DNA of 64,000 bases from contig CAIIXF020000002.1 in assembly GCA_903813345.2 (NCBI GenBank), positions 21,840,455 to 21,904,454 on the forward strand, given 5' to 3'. Below are positions 1 to 15,100 of the stretch, piece by piece. The translations under genes were made by a program, and so were the position numbers. Within the stretch, counting starts at the first letter, position 1. Each line of letters begins with the position of its first letter. Source of the DNA: Owenia fusiformis (lineage: Eukaryota > Annelida > Polychaeta > Sabellida > Oweniidae). The notes under the pieces were generated by a model that saw nothing but the letters and a program-made list of their open reading frames with translations, was not told where the DNA came from and did no database searches.

Positions 1-141
1 GAGGGTGTGGTTATCTATTGGAATATTCAGGAATGATAGAGAGGTCATACTGGAATGCAATGTAGATTATCAAAATATTTTTTTTTAAATGTTTCAGCTT
101 ATATTAATAAGATTTTTTTAATATCCTCTTTTACATTGCAG
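1..141 (+). other. ATRX intron sequence left of the first visible exon
   Basis: This stretch ends in a pyrimidine-rich acceptor (CTCTTTTACATTGCAG) directly before the exon at 142. I see no coding similarity in it, so I read it as the 3' end of an intron whose upstream exon lies outside the window. Confidence 0.7.
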
Positions 142-3100
142 TACAATAGAGTGACCCAGATAGAAGATTCCAGCTCCCCAACCAAGTGCCCAATCACAAC
201 TGAATTAATCCTTGAGAAGGATGAGGAAGATGATAAGGTCTTAGTTAAGGTGGACAAAACTCTGGTCAGGTGTCTGAAACCACATCAGGTTGAAGGTGAG
301 CATTTGCATCATTCATTACTGATCCCAGTTTCTGTTTTTGATTAACTTTCTCAGTTAGTAACGATGATAGGAGGTTGTACATCTGTATGTATCATTGGAA
401 AGGTTATTCAATTCCCAGTATTTTTAGCTTACTTTTACTATTTAATCATTTTTGAAGAAATAATTTGTTTTCATATTTCTACGTACCATTCGCCCTGTAC
501 TTATGTATGCCTCTAATGGGACTCAACTCATTACCAATGATTGATGTGACAGAATGCACATGTTGTTATTTCCACTTGTTCTGTTTTTTCAGCTGTTCAA
601 TTCATCTATGACTGTACAGTGGAAAATGTGAAACGTCTGAAAAAAGAGGAAGGATCTGGCTGCATCTTAGCTCACTGTATGGGTCTTGGCAAAACTTTAT
701 CTGTAAGTTTGACACTCTTGTTTATTTTTTGGGTCTTGGCAAAATTTTATCTGTTAGTTGGATATTATGGGAATATCATATGGTTTTGAAATATATGATT
801 TATATCCATGAGTGGATGTTGATATCTTCAACAGTGAGCGCAAAAAAATTGGAAAAAAGTTAAAATTTTTGAAAAATCAAAACCATCGAATATCACTTTT
901 GATTATTCAGTTACATTAATATTACATTTTCCTTATGTCTTAATCATACCTGATGAATCATGTGAAATTCCAGTTTGAGAAAACAGTTTTTCATTAATTT
1001 CTTATTTGAACACTGCTGTACACTTGGATCCTTCAATCTATTTTTAATATCTGAAATTATAGAGTAATTTAACTTAATTACGAAAATAATTAAACTATTC
1101 TATTTATTAGACTGTTACATTCGTCCACACAATGCTTACTACAAAGATCGCCAAACAGCGGACCTGTCTGGTTGTTTGTCCCCTCAACACTGTCCTGAAC
1201 TGGGTGAATGAGTTCGAAATTTGGATAACAGAAAAACTGGATGAGAAAAAACACTTAGATGTAAGTATATGAAAATATGCATGACATTTACTGGTGAGAG
1301 CAAAAATAAATTGTAATTTCTACATTTTTTTCAAAATTTACTCTAAACTTGTTCTTTCTATTTCCTTAAAAAGATGCCGTGTGTGTTTCAGATTTATGAG
1401 CTCTCCACCATCAAGAATGCCACAGAGCGTGCTGACTACCTCGAACAGTGGATGGAAGGGGGTGGAGTTATGGTCATTGGTTATGAAATGTTTAGAAATC
1501 TTGCCAGTGGAAAGAATATCAAAAAGAAAAAAGTTAAAGAAAGTTTTGCAAAGTCTTTACTCAATCCAGGTTTGTGAACTAAACTCTTTCAAAGAGTTGT
1601 AATTTAAAACATAATTACATTATTGCCTATCAAACAATTCTGTATGGCACCATTATTTCAGTTTTGAATTGGATGGATGTGGATTGTCTAATTAGACGAG
1701 ACAGTTAAGAGATTGCAGTGAAGAGACCATTTAGCCATTGTCAGTTTCTATTCCATCTTTAATAGCGATTTGTCATAAATGTACTATATTTTGCCATACT
1801 TAAGTCCTTGTATTATGTTGTAGTGACATATTTTGATAACTTTTTTGTGAATGGCAGTTGGCATTCGAAGTTTGTAACAAATGGCTGGTGGTGACATTTT
1901 GCATGTTAATGCCTTGTTAGTATTATGTGTGACTCACTGCCAACTATACTTGACTGTATGTGTATGTGGCTTGCTTCTTCTTTCAGGTCCAGATATTGTT
2001 GTATGTGATGAAGGCCACATCTTAAAGAATGCAGATACAGCAGTCTCCAAGGTAATGAACCAGATGAAGACAAGACGGAGAGTCATCCTTACTGGAACCC
2101 CTCTACAGAACAATCTCATTGAATGTAAGTTCTGGGATTAAAATTATAATTTCCAATAATTTTGCCGATTATTTTCATTCATTGTGCCCATTGACGGACA
2201 TTCTAAAATCACTGAATCCCTCACTGGAACCCCTCCCATTGACAGACATTCTAATATCCTTGAATCCCTCACTGGGACCCCTCCCATTGACGTACATTCT
2301 AATATCACTGAATGCTTAACCTACAGTATTGAACTGCAATATATTTTCTTCTTTTCAGACCATTGCATGGTGGATTTTGTAAAACCTAACCTGCTTGGTA
2401 CAAAGAAAGAGTTCAGCAATAGGTTCGTCAACCCTATAGCCAATGGTCAGTGTGCCGACTCCAGTAGTTATGACGTGAAACTCATGAAGAAACGTGCCCA
2501 TATATTACATGAGATGTTAGATGGCTGCGTACAGGTAAGCTGTACATGCGTAGCAAAATATGCTCAAAGATGTGGATGACCTTCTTCTTTCTAGGAATTA
2601 AAAGGCCCCATGCAAAGTTTTAAAAAATGAATCATCCCAATTATATTTTTTATGACTAAAAAGATCTTTTAGACCTTTTTCAAAAATCAAATTTACTTCT
2701 GAAAAAATTCAGAATCAAAGGTCATCAAATATAAACAGCACTACATTGTAGAATTATCAGCAAGGATTGTGTAATCTTTCCGCTCATAGGGCCTTTAACT
2801 CTATTTAATTATTTTTAAAAGCTACTGAGCGGTAATTAATTTACTAAAAATTAGGATTTTCATGCCTGCCAATTTGAAAGTGACATAAAACCTAAACCAA
2901 CAGAGATAACACCACCAAATTTTTACTCATAATTGGAAACATATGTATAAATCATATGTTAACGTATGAACTCATCACAATTAGAGGCACTGATGATAAA
3001 AAATCCTAAACATTATGTATTGCAAAAAAACATAAGACCCCTACTAAATATTACCTTGGTGTACCCCAGCAGCTTCCCTTGCCTGTCCCCCAAGCACAGA

Positions 3101-6100
3101 GTTGTCAGGCCCATCATCGTTCTAAGTTTCATTTTCTGAGGCTTCAAATATTAGGCTTCACTGCCAGAATAATTGAATATAGCAGCGATTTGATCATCAT
3201 TACCCGTCTAAATCTAGCCCTTTTTAAATACCACAATGTCTGATCACTTCCAGATTCGTATTTGTTACAAAATATCAATTAAGTGACCAAAATAATTTTT
3301 TTCAGAAACTTTGCTTCGCCAAATTAATTTTAAATCACTTCCTGTCAATGTGAGTACCAAATATTGGCACTGCAATACAAGGGTGACATCTTTTGAAGTC
3401 TGCTAAAACTTTCCTATAGCATGTCAACTCCAGGTTGACATACGCCATAAAGCGTAGTGGCGACAAAACTCGCCTGACCGCGCAAAAGAGTTAATACAAT
3501 TTAGAGCCACTGCTACATGCCGGTTTAACAACAATTTGCTAAATAGAAGCAGTTGATGATTCAAACTATGCTGTTCACATTCCGTATTAAACTCTGTGGA
3601 AAGTCATTTGATAGTATGAAACTGCACTAGTATGCTAAACATATCAGTTATAAACAAGAGTAGTTGGTACCAGATTTCAAGTCTGATGAATTTCAGCCTA
3701 TTAGTAAAAAAGATAACACTCCATTAAATACCCAGATTTTCTCTTATGAAATATCCACTTTTGAATAGAATACCATTCTATTTTAGGCCTTATGAATTTG
3801 ACATTTATTTTTCAGAGAAAAGACTACAGTGCCCTAGTGAAGTACCTACCTCCTAAGTTGGAGTATGTCGTATCAATACGTCTCTCCCCTGTACAGATAA
3901 AGATGTATAGACAATACCTTGATATGAATGTAGACCCCACACAAGATAAGGTAAGACTGGGTAAGGCTCATCAAGAAGGATGTGACTTATAGTGCAGGCT
4001 ACCTATGAGCCAAATATCAACTTGACCCCCGCACCCAGTATAACAAGTCGTCATGGGTATCAAATTGTTCGTCTTGTTGAGTACATTACAAAAACCAATT
4101 TTGACAGATTGAAATATGGGTCAGATTCGATAAATATGACATAATGTTATGTAATCTATTATTATGACATAGCATTTTTTGTAAAGCATTTTTAAAGGAA
4201 ATAATGAAAAGAAATCATGAGCTAAACAAATATTAATTGTGTATATACTTTAAAATAAATTTTGATAATTATCGAAAATACTTTGGACTTAGAATTATGT
4301 AATTATTACATAATTTCCATTGTTTTATGAGTAAAATTACAATTTGAATTGTTTTTGTTTTTAAGATAACAGAATTTTTGTTCTAAATGATATAAACGTC
4401 ATGTGCTAAACCAATTCAAGCAATAATATCTTATTATGAGTACAAACCTTTATAAAAAAGACTTAATCTCATTGCAAACAATATATGCCATGCATATGTA
4501 GCAGCAAATAACAGTACTTGAACGGTGTATTAAGACACAATGATAATATCATTAAATATTTAATCAGATATACTTATCCAAATATTCATGCATATAAAAA
4601 TCAGGTAACTGTTATGATCATTTTAAACATGATAAATATCAATTTTTACATATAAGGGCTTACATCTTTCAATAGAATCATTATATAATATGATGATATG
4701 ATTATTTCAAACATCTTTATTCTAAACATCTGGATATGGTTTTTCCTCAACCATTATTGTGTTTTGACAAATACCCACCTCACGGGAACAGATAGACATG
4801 CGCAACAATCCTGCAAGTAGGCATCTACAAGCCTGATTAGTGCGAAATCCATCTTTACAATAGATTTGGGTAAGATGCCTTAATTCAATGGGGGCGGATG
4901 CTCTCAAAATCATATTTGGAACCAGACTTCCATCAATAAAGTAGCATTCGTTGCCTTCTGGTTTCCAAAGTTTGGGCTTTGCTGTGTGAGCACTTTGTCA
5001 AGATTTGACATTGGAGATGTGCTGGTAGAAGATGTTGTTTAAAGCATCTTTTGTTAGTAGCATTGCAGATGCAGGCTTGTCAGTTGTGGATGCCAAAATA
5101 AAGCATAGGTCATCCAATGTCATCTTCTTCTTGTCATCTACATGGCTCTCACATTGTAGATGCTCATCTGATCCAAGCTTGCATAAATTGCTGAGGTGAT
5201 CAATGTTCTTGATTAATTTTGTGTAATATATCCCCAATTTTAGCAAATGAACAGGTAGTGTCACATCCTATAAGGGTGTGAGCTGCTGATAATGATTTGC
5301 AAAACTTTTCACCAAGTTTTCTCATATTCTTTGAATTGATGATGCGCTGCTTTGACCCATGGCCACCGTGCATGAATATCTCATGTGACGATGTAAAGAA
5401 CTGTGTGGTAGTAGTACAAAAACATGACCAACGCATCAGCATCACTGCATCGAATTATTTCTCTTATTCTTACTTAGCTGTCTTTGACCTTTGTATTGCA
5501 TGGTTAATCATTAGAGCATCTGCCTCATCAAGACATGCTTCCATGTATACTCTCTTACTCTGCACTGTAAGGGCCAGTTGTTGTTATGGTCATTAGCCTT
5601 CACCCTTTTTTGAAAACGTCCAGCTAAGATGATTGATTCATCACTTTTTTCAAATTAGCAAGATTTGCCTTATTTTACCATTCCTAAGACACCATCTATA
5701 ATTTGGACCTACAAGACTACATATCTTGCGCACATCATCTTCATCCTTTTCGACTCGCTTTGGTTGGCATTCTTCATGAGGTTTTTGTGTTGAATGTACA
5801 GATTTTTAACAGATTCTGCATAGTCGCTGGCGATGTGACAATGTTGTGACTTTACCACCTCCCTGATAGACCTGGTTTTCTTCTGCAGACTTAAACATCA
5901 GCCAGAAACATGCTTCACTTGCCATCTCAATTCACTATACAGTTTAACAATCCTGGACGTGGCTAATAATGCTAAAAGCACAGCCACTCACACTGTATTT
6001 TTGTATTGTAATCTTTGTACAAATGAATAACTTAATAAAAAAAACAAAAAAAAACAATCCTGGAAATAAGGCTAGGGTTGCTGTCAAGTGCATGACACTC

Positions 6101-9100
6101 ATTGTCATATTCTATACACGAGATGGTTCTTTTGTGCTTTGTTGTACAGGGTGGTCAAAAAATGGAAACCTTGCATTTTCCTCATATCTTTGTCATTTTA
6201 AAATATTACTCTCTCATATTTCACACATTTGTACATCATTCACTATCATACAACAGCACTTTAAACAACATGCTTCAGGTTTGGGCATTATCACGCTGTT
6301 GTCAAACCTGCACAGTTGTCAATGATCCAAATACATTCTTCAGCAGATATGGCCTGAATGACACTAATGATCTTACTTTTGAGGTCTGCAATTGTCCTGA
6401 GGTCATTCTCATACACTTTATCGTTGCCGTTTCCCCACAAGTAGAGACATTTTGGACTACATGTGCAGGTTTGCTGACAGCACAATAGTGGCCACTGGGG
6501 CATGTTCTTTAAAGTGCTGTAATATTGTGACTATCAATCTGATGGTCATGAAATATAGTGGGCTGGTAGGAAATTGAATTATGTACAAATGTGTAAAATA
6601 TCAGTTCTTAAAATGACAAAGATATGAGAAAAATGGTGTAAGTTTTTTTTACCATCCTGTAAATGGCCTTCTTTCAGCCTTCTGATTGTCTCATATGCCT
6701 CACAAGTCTCCACATCAGGTCAGATTTGATTGTCCTGTGGTATGAACTGGACTTTGTCATCATTTCTATATTTTCTTTTGATGAAATGGGATTCGGTGTT
6801 GGTGTCACTTTTGGTTTAACTCATCAACCTTTGGTTTTCATAGTTACATATATCTGTGTCTTCCAGAGAAGTCTTGTTTTTTCTGTTCTGCTCCTTGTTA
6901 TTATTATTAATTTCTGATCGTTTATACAAGACCATGGCCATAGGATGTGTTGATCCCTTCCCATCAATAGTGTCTTCGATTTGATCAAAGTTATGGATTG
7001 CAGCATCCACTAATAAAACCAATATTTCCATCATCGGCAGGTTTCTCAATACCACTGAGATTTTTTGTATTTTTACACAAATGGTGGCCATATGAGCAGT
7101 CATATTGATAATTCCTTCTCCAGCAGAGGTCCTACACCCATAAGGCATAAGCCTATAAAATTTGAATCAAATATGTCAATCGGTATTTAAGTAATCACCC
7201 AAACATACTTACGGACAGACGGGTGGCTTTTCTATATCCCTCCCTTCGTTTGGTGGGATAACAAAGTATTAAATAAACTAGCTACACATAACCTCTTGTT
7301 GAATGCATTCAGCAAGACCATCCTATCTGGATGGCCATAAGCTCTGCATAGTGACTCTGATAAAACGATTACTGTATGGCAAACAGATACTGAAAATCTA
7401 TAAGTCTCTATATGTTACATAATATTATATCCTCATATTAATTATGTTATTGTGGAAATAATTGTACTATCACATCCTTTTATTCATTTTTTGTATTTGG
7501 TGAAGTTTAACCAGTTTATTGCATTAAAGCGTGTCTTGCTACGTCTAATTTCAAATTTTTTAACATTATTACATAATAATTACATAATTATGATTAATAT
7601 TGATTTTAAATTTCTTAAAATTTTGTCATCAATTTTTTCTGAAAGCATTACCACCATTATCTGTTGTTATACTTTGATAAAAACCTAACCATAGCTGTTT
7701 TAAACCTTGAAAATATAAAAACATAGAAAACAATAAATTATGTAACATTGCGCTAATTATCTGGAATCTGACCCATATTTGAAAATGTCAAAATTGGTTT
7801 CTGAAAACTTCACATCATACCGAACAAAATGGTACCACATACGTCTCGTTATACCGGGTGCGGGGGTATGTCATAGAAAGAGGCCTCGCTGGAATGTCCC
7901 TAGCCTGTACTATTAAGGATTAAAGACACACTGGTCAGAATTGATTTTTCCTGCGTACTAAAAATATCAGCTTGTTTAGATTAGATCTAACTGGCTCCAC
8001 ACCTCTTTGCTAGGGTTCATGTCGCGCTAAAAATCAATAGTATTAAGTTTGTAAATAAGTCAACCAAACTAAATTATTTTTTGAAAATGTATTAATTTCA
8101 CACATGATATCATGAAAGATTTATTTATATGCAATACAATTAATATGAAACTCTAATTTTTGGGTCACATTGAGCCATAGAATTGACTAAGCATCCTTTC
8201 TTCCATCTGTCTGTCCATCCTTTTTTAACACAATTAACATGTTAACTCCTGTCCATCGCATCTAAAAACCTGTCTATGTTTAGTTGCTCTGATTTTCCAT
8301 GCCAACCCTGCTGATCGAAGGGGCAGGGCTTCCCATACAATCTTAAAATTTCCGGGAAGTTTGCTCTTGTAAAAAAGTTGACATACTTTTAAAAAAATTA
8401 ATTTCTTTGTGTTTCCTACTAATTGAATTCACTATATTTTATAAGATGTTTATTTCTAATGTTATAAGAATTCATTCGTACGAAAAATATAAAATAATTC
8501 GTTGGAACTGTTACAAATAGGTGAATACCTGAGACTTTAAGAAACTTTTGCGATCAGAAATTGTTTATTACATCGTTGCTATGCAGTTTGCTGAGAATAA
8601 TTCCTTTTGAGATGTGACATTTAAATCATGTGTTTGATAAAACAAATTTGATTTGTCCTTCAATTTCACCAATTCTTAATCGAAAGTTCTTTATACCAAA
8701 TTCCATGGCGATCTATGATGCAAGAAGAGAGTGTCGTGGTATTTCATAATGACTCCTGCCCCTTCGTGTAATAACCATGCTATTGCTATCTGCTCTAGGT
8801 GAAAGGTGCAAGGCTTTTTGCTGACTACCAACAGTTGATGAGGATCTGGACTCACCCTTATGTACTCAAATTACATGAAGTTCGAGAGGAAAACAAGGTA
8901 TATTGCTTTTAAATGCTTCAATCTATGCTCGGGTTCTCATAGTTGGTTATTGTGTATCTTTAAATACAATTGACTTTCCCAGTAATTTCTCATGTTTTTT
9001 CGGGAATTGAAGAAGCTAGGGTATATTGCTAGATTTATAAGTGTCATACTTTACAAACACCTCAGGGGGTGTATAATACTCATACAGGAATATATTATCA

Positions 9101-12100
9101 AAAGTAAGTTAGTGATGTCTTGTCAGTTCAAGAAATTGAGTATTAGTTTTCAAGTAAAACATGCAAAATGAATTAAGATCATGGTTACGTTTTACCTAAT
9201 ATATGTAACCTATGATAAAATTGTAATAGAAAGTTGGGCGACGGAGACCAAATGCCCTTGAAATAATTTTTAAAATATCCAAGTTACATGTACTTAACGA
9301 GACAACAACTCCACCTTTCGTAAGCTATTAGATACTTGTTTTGAATGCATGATAGTCAAATATTGAAATGCTGTACTAATATATTTGTGGTATCTGTCCA
9401 TTTCAGAAGCCAAAGGTCTGACTGAGTATTAGTTTATGCATAATACTTTCTCTGTTTAATATTGAGAAACATTTTTTAATAAGTTAACCTGTTTCTAAAT
9501 GTGCATCTATATATAAGTTGTGTCTGTCCTTATATAAAGTTTTACACTCAGGGGTTGTGTCAAATATCAATTTGCATTTTTACATTCATTAGGGGTGGGG
9601 AAAACCATACTTGACCATGACATTTTGACTCCATCCCTGAGTGATATCTGCATGGGTTTTAAGTAAATTAAATCAGTCAGATGAATAAGAAATAATAGTA
9701 CACACTTGTAGGGATTCTGTACAAGACTTATGAATAATAATGTCATATTTTTTTCTGAACACCGTAAAGAATAATAATAAAAAGATGAAAGGGTTTGCTT
9801 ATTGCCTGTTTCTATCTAAATACAGGGTGTCCCAGAATTCACTCAAACATTCTTGGACACCCTGTATAATGTGTCTCATCTCCATCTTTGCTGGTGCATT
9901 TAGAAATATTTTCTATTTACCACTTCTTCAGCATGTGTACTAATAGTGTAACAATTCATTGTCCTTTTCCAAATGTTATTTAAGCAAATGCAATGGATAT
10001 TGTTGGAACTCATGTTCCCATACATATAAAATAAATTACATTATCTTTATATTGTATAATGCCAGACCATTCAAATTATAAATAAAAATGTGAATATGAA
10101 ATTTATACAGGATTCTGTACAAAGAGGAGCACTTGTTGCCTGTGACTAAGCACCATTGTTTACTTGTTGCTAAGCAGAGTGTTTACCTGTTGCTAAGAAC
10201 CATTTCTATGTCACCATCAATAGTGGTAACATGTTTTTAAAGTTTCCAACTTTTGTGGACAGTGTTCGGCGTGGGAGGTTGGGGTCTGCAACAAATGGCA
10301 TGTGGTTACATTTAGCAGTTAATGCCTTGTTTACCTGTTGCAAAGCTACATTGTTTTCCTGTTGCTAAGCCCTATTGTTTTCCTGTTGCTAAGCACCATT
10401 GTTAACCTCTCTCTTTGTGTTATTGTAGAGACAGTTTGATGATGAAGATTCCTTTCTTGGTAGTGAGAACGATTATGACAGCAACTCATCATTCATTGAC
10501 AATGACAGTGAGATATCTCTAGTCTCTGATAAAAGTGACGATGACATACTCTGTTTAAGTTCTGATGATGATGGTCCCAAAAAAGGAAGGAAAACAAGAG
10601 CTCAGAGAAAGTATGTCCATTTTTTGTTGTAATACTGTGTCCATATCATGTTTTATCTTACATGTCATAGCAATTGCATGAAAAATGTATGTGTATTAAA
10701 GTATGTGATGAAAGATATTTTCTCATAAATAATTTCTTTGTTAATTTTAAATAATTTTGCAATGGTTAGAAAGCCAGCATTTTCATTGTTGAGAATATTG
10801 AGTTACAACATTTGTCAGATGATAATATATTGTACTATTTTATGTGAAACATTTCTTTGCTATAATATTCAAATCTTGAATTCTAGGGAGGCCAATGAGA
10901 AGAAAGCTCGTAATGACAAAGATGAAGTGGTGAATAAATGGAAATCTAGCACCCGTGGTGGGGAAGGAAGTGAGTGCTTATTCTTCTACTGTTACATGTG
11001 AAACTACACAGTTTCCATAGTAACAATATGAATCTTAGCTGAATATTTTTCATCACGATTTTTACTGAATAAATAAGGTGTCATATTTTTCCTTCCTGTT
11101 TCTCAAAAGGTTAATGTTGACAGCCATTCATTGGTTCATCGCCATTTTCACTATAAAGTTCTCTCCAATTTTCATGCATTAATGTACAGTTTTTTTTGTG
11201 TTTCCATATTCCACTGTATTTTGCATTTCAAAACATGACCATGTTATATTTAATTATTGACCACCCCGTCATCTTTTGTAGGTGGGAGGAACTCAGTCGT
11301 GCCTGAAGATGAAGATTCAAATCTGCCAATCAGCAGAGAGTGGTGGGGGTCACATGTCTCAGAGGAGGATCGTTATAAAGTAGAGCTCAGTGGGAAGATA
11401 CATCTACTGTTTGAAGTCCTAAAAGCATCCGAGGAAATTGGCGATAAAGTGTAAGCTTTTTTTGGATATTTTAGTAATGTCACATATTGAATTCTTCTAT
11501 AGTTGCAGTTGATGATTAAAACAATGCTGTTCACATTCTGCACTGAACCATGGAGAACATTCCTTATATATGAAACTGCCAAATGGTTAAATAGGTTCTC
11601 TTGGTGTTGAGTTTATGTAGAGTGCTCTTTCTACAGAAATGTTTCAATCATTCATTTTTGGCTCACACAGTGAGCCTATGGGATTGACCAGGCGTCCGTC
11701 CGTCCGTCCGTCCGTCCGTCCGTTGGTCCGTCCGTCCGTCCGTCAACATAGGCTGCACAAATTAAAACTGCTATTCGGATTGAGTCATATCCACATTCAT
11801 TTTATGCATATCCATAATGCCTATTTGACCTATCATCGCCATTTCCCAAGTTCGCCCGGTTTCCGAGAAATTGCGAATTTTGACGTCAAAAAGTCAAATT
11901 TTCTGTAAATACTAGACACTTTGTTGAAGTAGAACTTTCAAATAACTTTTAGTAGTTGGTGTATATGCAACTTATGTCCTCTGAAGATTTCAAAGCTCTT
12001 GGAATTACGGTTTTTGGTGTTTACTCTATAAAATTTGAAAAAAGTAGGACTTCGTCATTTTCAGGAAACTTTCTCATGTATAAAGTCAATGGCAGGTTTT

Positions 12101-15100
12101 GTGATTGACAAGATTCTTAAAGTTTGCCTTATACTTGATCATTTCCTGCAATACATTACATCATTAATAGATTTAAGCATTCCCTACATATTTCTCAATA
12201 TATGTCAGCATCAAATTTTTACCGTTTTTGAGATATTTGACGTCAAAAAACAGTAAAAATAAGTTATTTTTCAACTTGCTTCAATTTCACCAAATTTTTT
12301 TTTGAAAGTCATCTACAAGTTGCCAGGAGTTCAAATCTGACATTAGTTTTAGGATTTGACCTTCAGTGACCTTCGAAAGGTCAAAAAAGTTGATTTTTCA
12401 AATTGATTTTTGGATGTAAATTTTGGTCAGCTTAATCACAAAAGACCTTACTGAGCTCTGAATAAGTAAAATTTTCAAGGTCAAAGGTCATCAAACTAGG
12501 TCACACAACTATGCTATCAAAGTTTCTCAAAGTTCGAGACTACAAATCCAAATCAATATTTTTGTTTGAAAGTCAGGATAAAAATTCCTCTGAAGGTTCC
12601 AAACTGTGTGAGCATAGGACCGTGGGTCCTTCATTGAATTACTGAACCACTCTATCTTGCTATGCAGTTGTATTGTACCAGATATAAAACAAGAAGTCCA
12701 AATAATGTAATTTGTTTTTTAATGTAATAATAATAATTTTGTAACTTACAATTCTGATTTTATGTTTTCCAGGCTTGTGTTTAGTCAAAGTCTGCTATCT
12801 CTTGATATAATCGAAGATTTCTTAGCACATGCTGAGGAGGCCATGGCCTCGCAGAACAAAGAAGAGGATAATCTAAAGAAGGTAATAATAATAGATACTG
12901 ATTTTTTAAATACTGATTTATGTACAGTGATCTCACACAATGCATGTTGTACATGGCAGTATTGTCTGTTTTATTCCTATGACAACCACCATGGAGAAAG
13001 AGAAAAAAGTGTTTGGCAACATTTAGTCCATATGTGTTGGAATTTGTGTAATTTTCAAGTCTACTGATTCCAGAAATGTTAAGCTAAATACATTTTTTGT
13101 GTACATGTGGTAAAGTAAGTGCTATTTCTGTTTAATAGATGGCAGGCTTGGGCCAGTGGTCAAAGGGTGTAGATTATTTCCGCATGGATGGCTCCAGTAA
13201 TGCCCAGCAAAGGAAGAGATCGGCTGAAGAATTCAATGACCCAGAAAACTATAGGTGGGTTAGTTACATTCAAGTAAAGGCCATTTTAGTATTCCGGCAA
13301 GATATGTAGTCACTTATGTATTCATTAGGTCGAACTTGTGCTTTCGGTCGCTTACTATTTATTATAAAACTGATTGTATTAAACACATTTTTGTGTTTTC
13401 TTTCGAGAGTTTAGTTAACAGTGGTTGGTGATCATTTAGTGTCTGTATTGACATCTGTAACAAATGGGAGGAATTGACATTTTGCATGTTAATGCCTTGT
13501 TTATTCTCCTTTTTGCGAATACAGTTTCACAACCTCTAAAAAGGAGACCATTATATTCAGATTAGAATGAAGAATAATAGAAGACTATATTCTTGCAGGT
13601 CAAGACTGTTCCTGATCTCAACAAAAGCTGGTTCTCTTGGGACAAATCTGATTGGTGCAAACCGTGTGATCCTTTTTGACGCATCGTGGAATCCATCACA
13701 TGATATTCAGTCTATATTCCGTGTATTTAGATTTGGACAGGAAAAACCTGTTTATATCTACAGATTCCTTGCTCAGGTTTGTTGGTTTGTTACATAACAG
13801 AAATATACCAGACTCTCTTTTCAGTGATTGGCAAACCTGTTTTGAACCTGGCTTATTTTGTTATATGCTTGGATCAAGTAAAATGAACAATAAAGAAAGA
13901 TCAAAACTACATAATGTGGTGTATTTCTAAAATAAAATAATTTTATTTTAATGTATTAATAACTTTGATTTTACAAGAATAAACAAATGATTATATTCAT
14001 TCTTATTTTTCTTGTAAATATGAAAATCTGTGAAAACAATATTTAACCATGCAGCAAGGTTATCTCCCTTGGTGATGGAGAGGGAATAAGGGATCACAAT
14101 GTCAGTATTTGAAGCTATTTAATATGGCAAGTTTTATGTAGAGTATGAAATAGACTCTTCACAACCTAAGGGGTTGAAGTGAGAAAACACTATTTAACAG
14201 TGCAAGTTTTATAATACAGGGTACTATGGAAGAGAAGATTTATGAGCGTCAAGTGACCAAGCAATCTCTAGCCCAGCGTGTAGTCGATGAGCATCAGATA
14301 GATCGTCATTTCACAGCACGGGATCTCAAGGAACTCTACAATTTTACTCCAGATATACTTGAAGAAGGCAAAGAAAAGCCTATTCCTATTCTTCCAAAGG
14401 TCAGTGAAATTTCAGGCAGATTGGAAAATTTGTTCTATTATTATATCACTGTCATATTCCTCACCCTCTGATTGGTCCATGTTCAGATGAATGTTTCGGT
14501 GAATACATGTGGCACTTTCAAAGATGATATTCCACTAGCCCTTTGGGCTTCGTGAAAAATGCAGGTATTCCCTTCAAATGAATTAAATATTTGTATAATA
14601 TACAGTATGCTAAACCTAAATGATAGATGTGGTGATATTTTGTATTATCCTTGTATTTCTACCTATAGGACATGCTATTGGCTGACCTACTAAAGTCCCA
14701 AGAAGACTGGATTGTTAAATACCACGAACACGACTCATTGTTAGAGAATAAAATAGATGAAGGATTGACGGAAGAGGAGCGTAAAGCAGCCTGGGATGAG
14801 TTTGAAAATGAAAAGAAGAGAGGAGTCATGACCCACTCCAGACCAAGTGAGAAACATTTTGAATTTATTATGTCACCACCATATTTTTTGTAACCTACAA
14901 CTTTTTACTTGTGGATGGTGTTCGGCAGTTGGTGGTCAGTATTCAGTGTCTGTAACAACAAATTCATACCATTTGCAATAACTTGGAAAGTGGTGACATT
15001 TTGTTTTGTTAATGCCTTGTTTTTAATTTAGCCTAGGTTTTTTTCCTAAAAAGCAACATTACTTTGTTGAATATAACAAAACTTTCTTGAATTAAGCATA

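Larger units (their letters stand above)
4026..7869 (-). mobile_element. Decayed DNA transposon with about 150 bp terminal inverted repeats, in ATRX intron 7
   Basis: The left end (CCCCCGCACCCAGTATAAC at 4026) is matched inverted at the right end (7869 backwards: CCCCCGCACCCGGTATAAC). The similarity continues for about 130-150 bp on each side, through ATATGGGTCAGATTC and a GTTATGTAAT-like word. Inside, on the minus strand, lie broken reading frames of one protein (4722-5445 and 6816-7148). This is a complete but dead element filling most of the 4.85 kb intron. A clear target-site duplication is not visible. Confidence 0.75.
8898..10428 (+). other. ATRX intron 8 with short repeats
   Basis: The intron contains a 42 bp mariner-end remnant (9823-9864) and a degenerate roughly 24-bp tandem repeat, CCTGTTGCTAAGCACCATTGTTT, between 10130 and 10410. 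The second copy of the dispersed repeat, near 10261-10332, interrupts that tandem run. No coding signal is visible. Confidence 0.6.
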
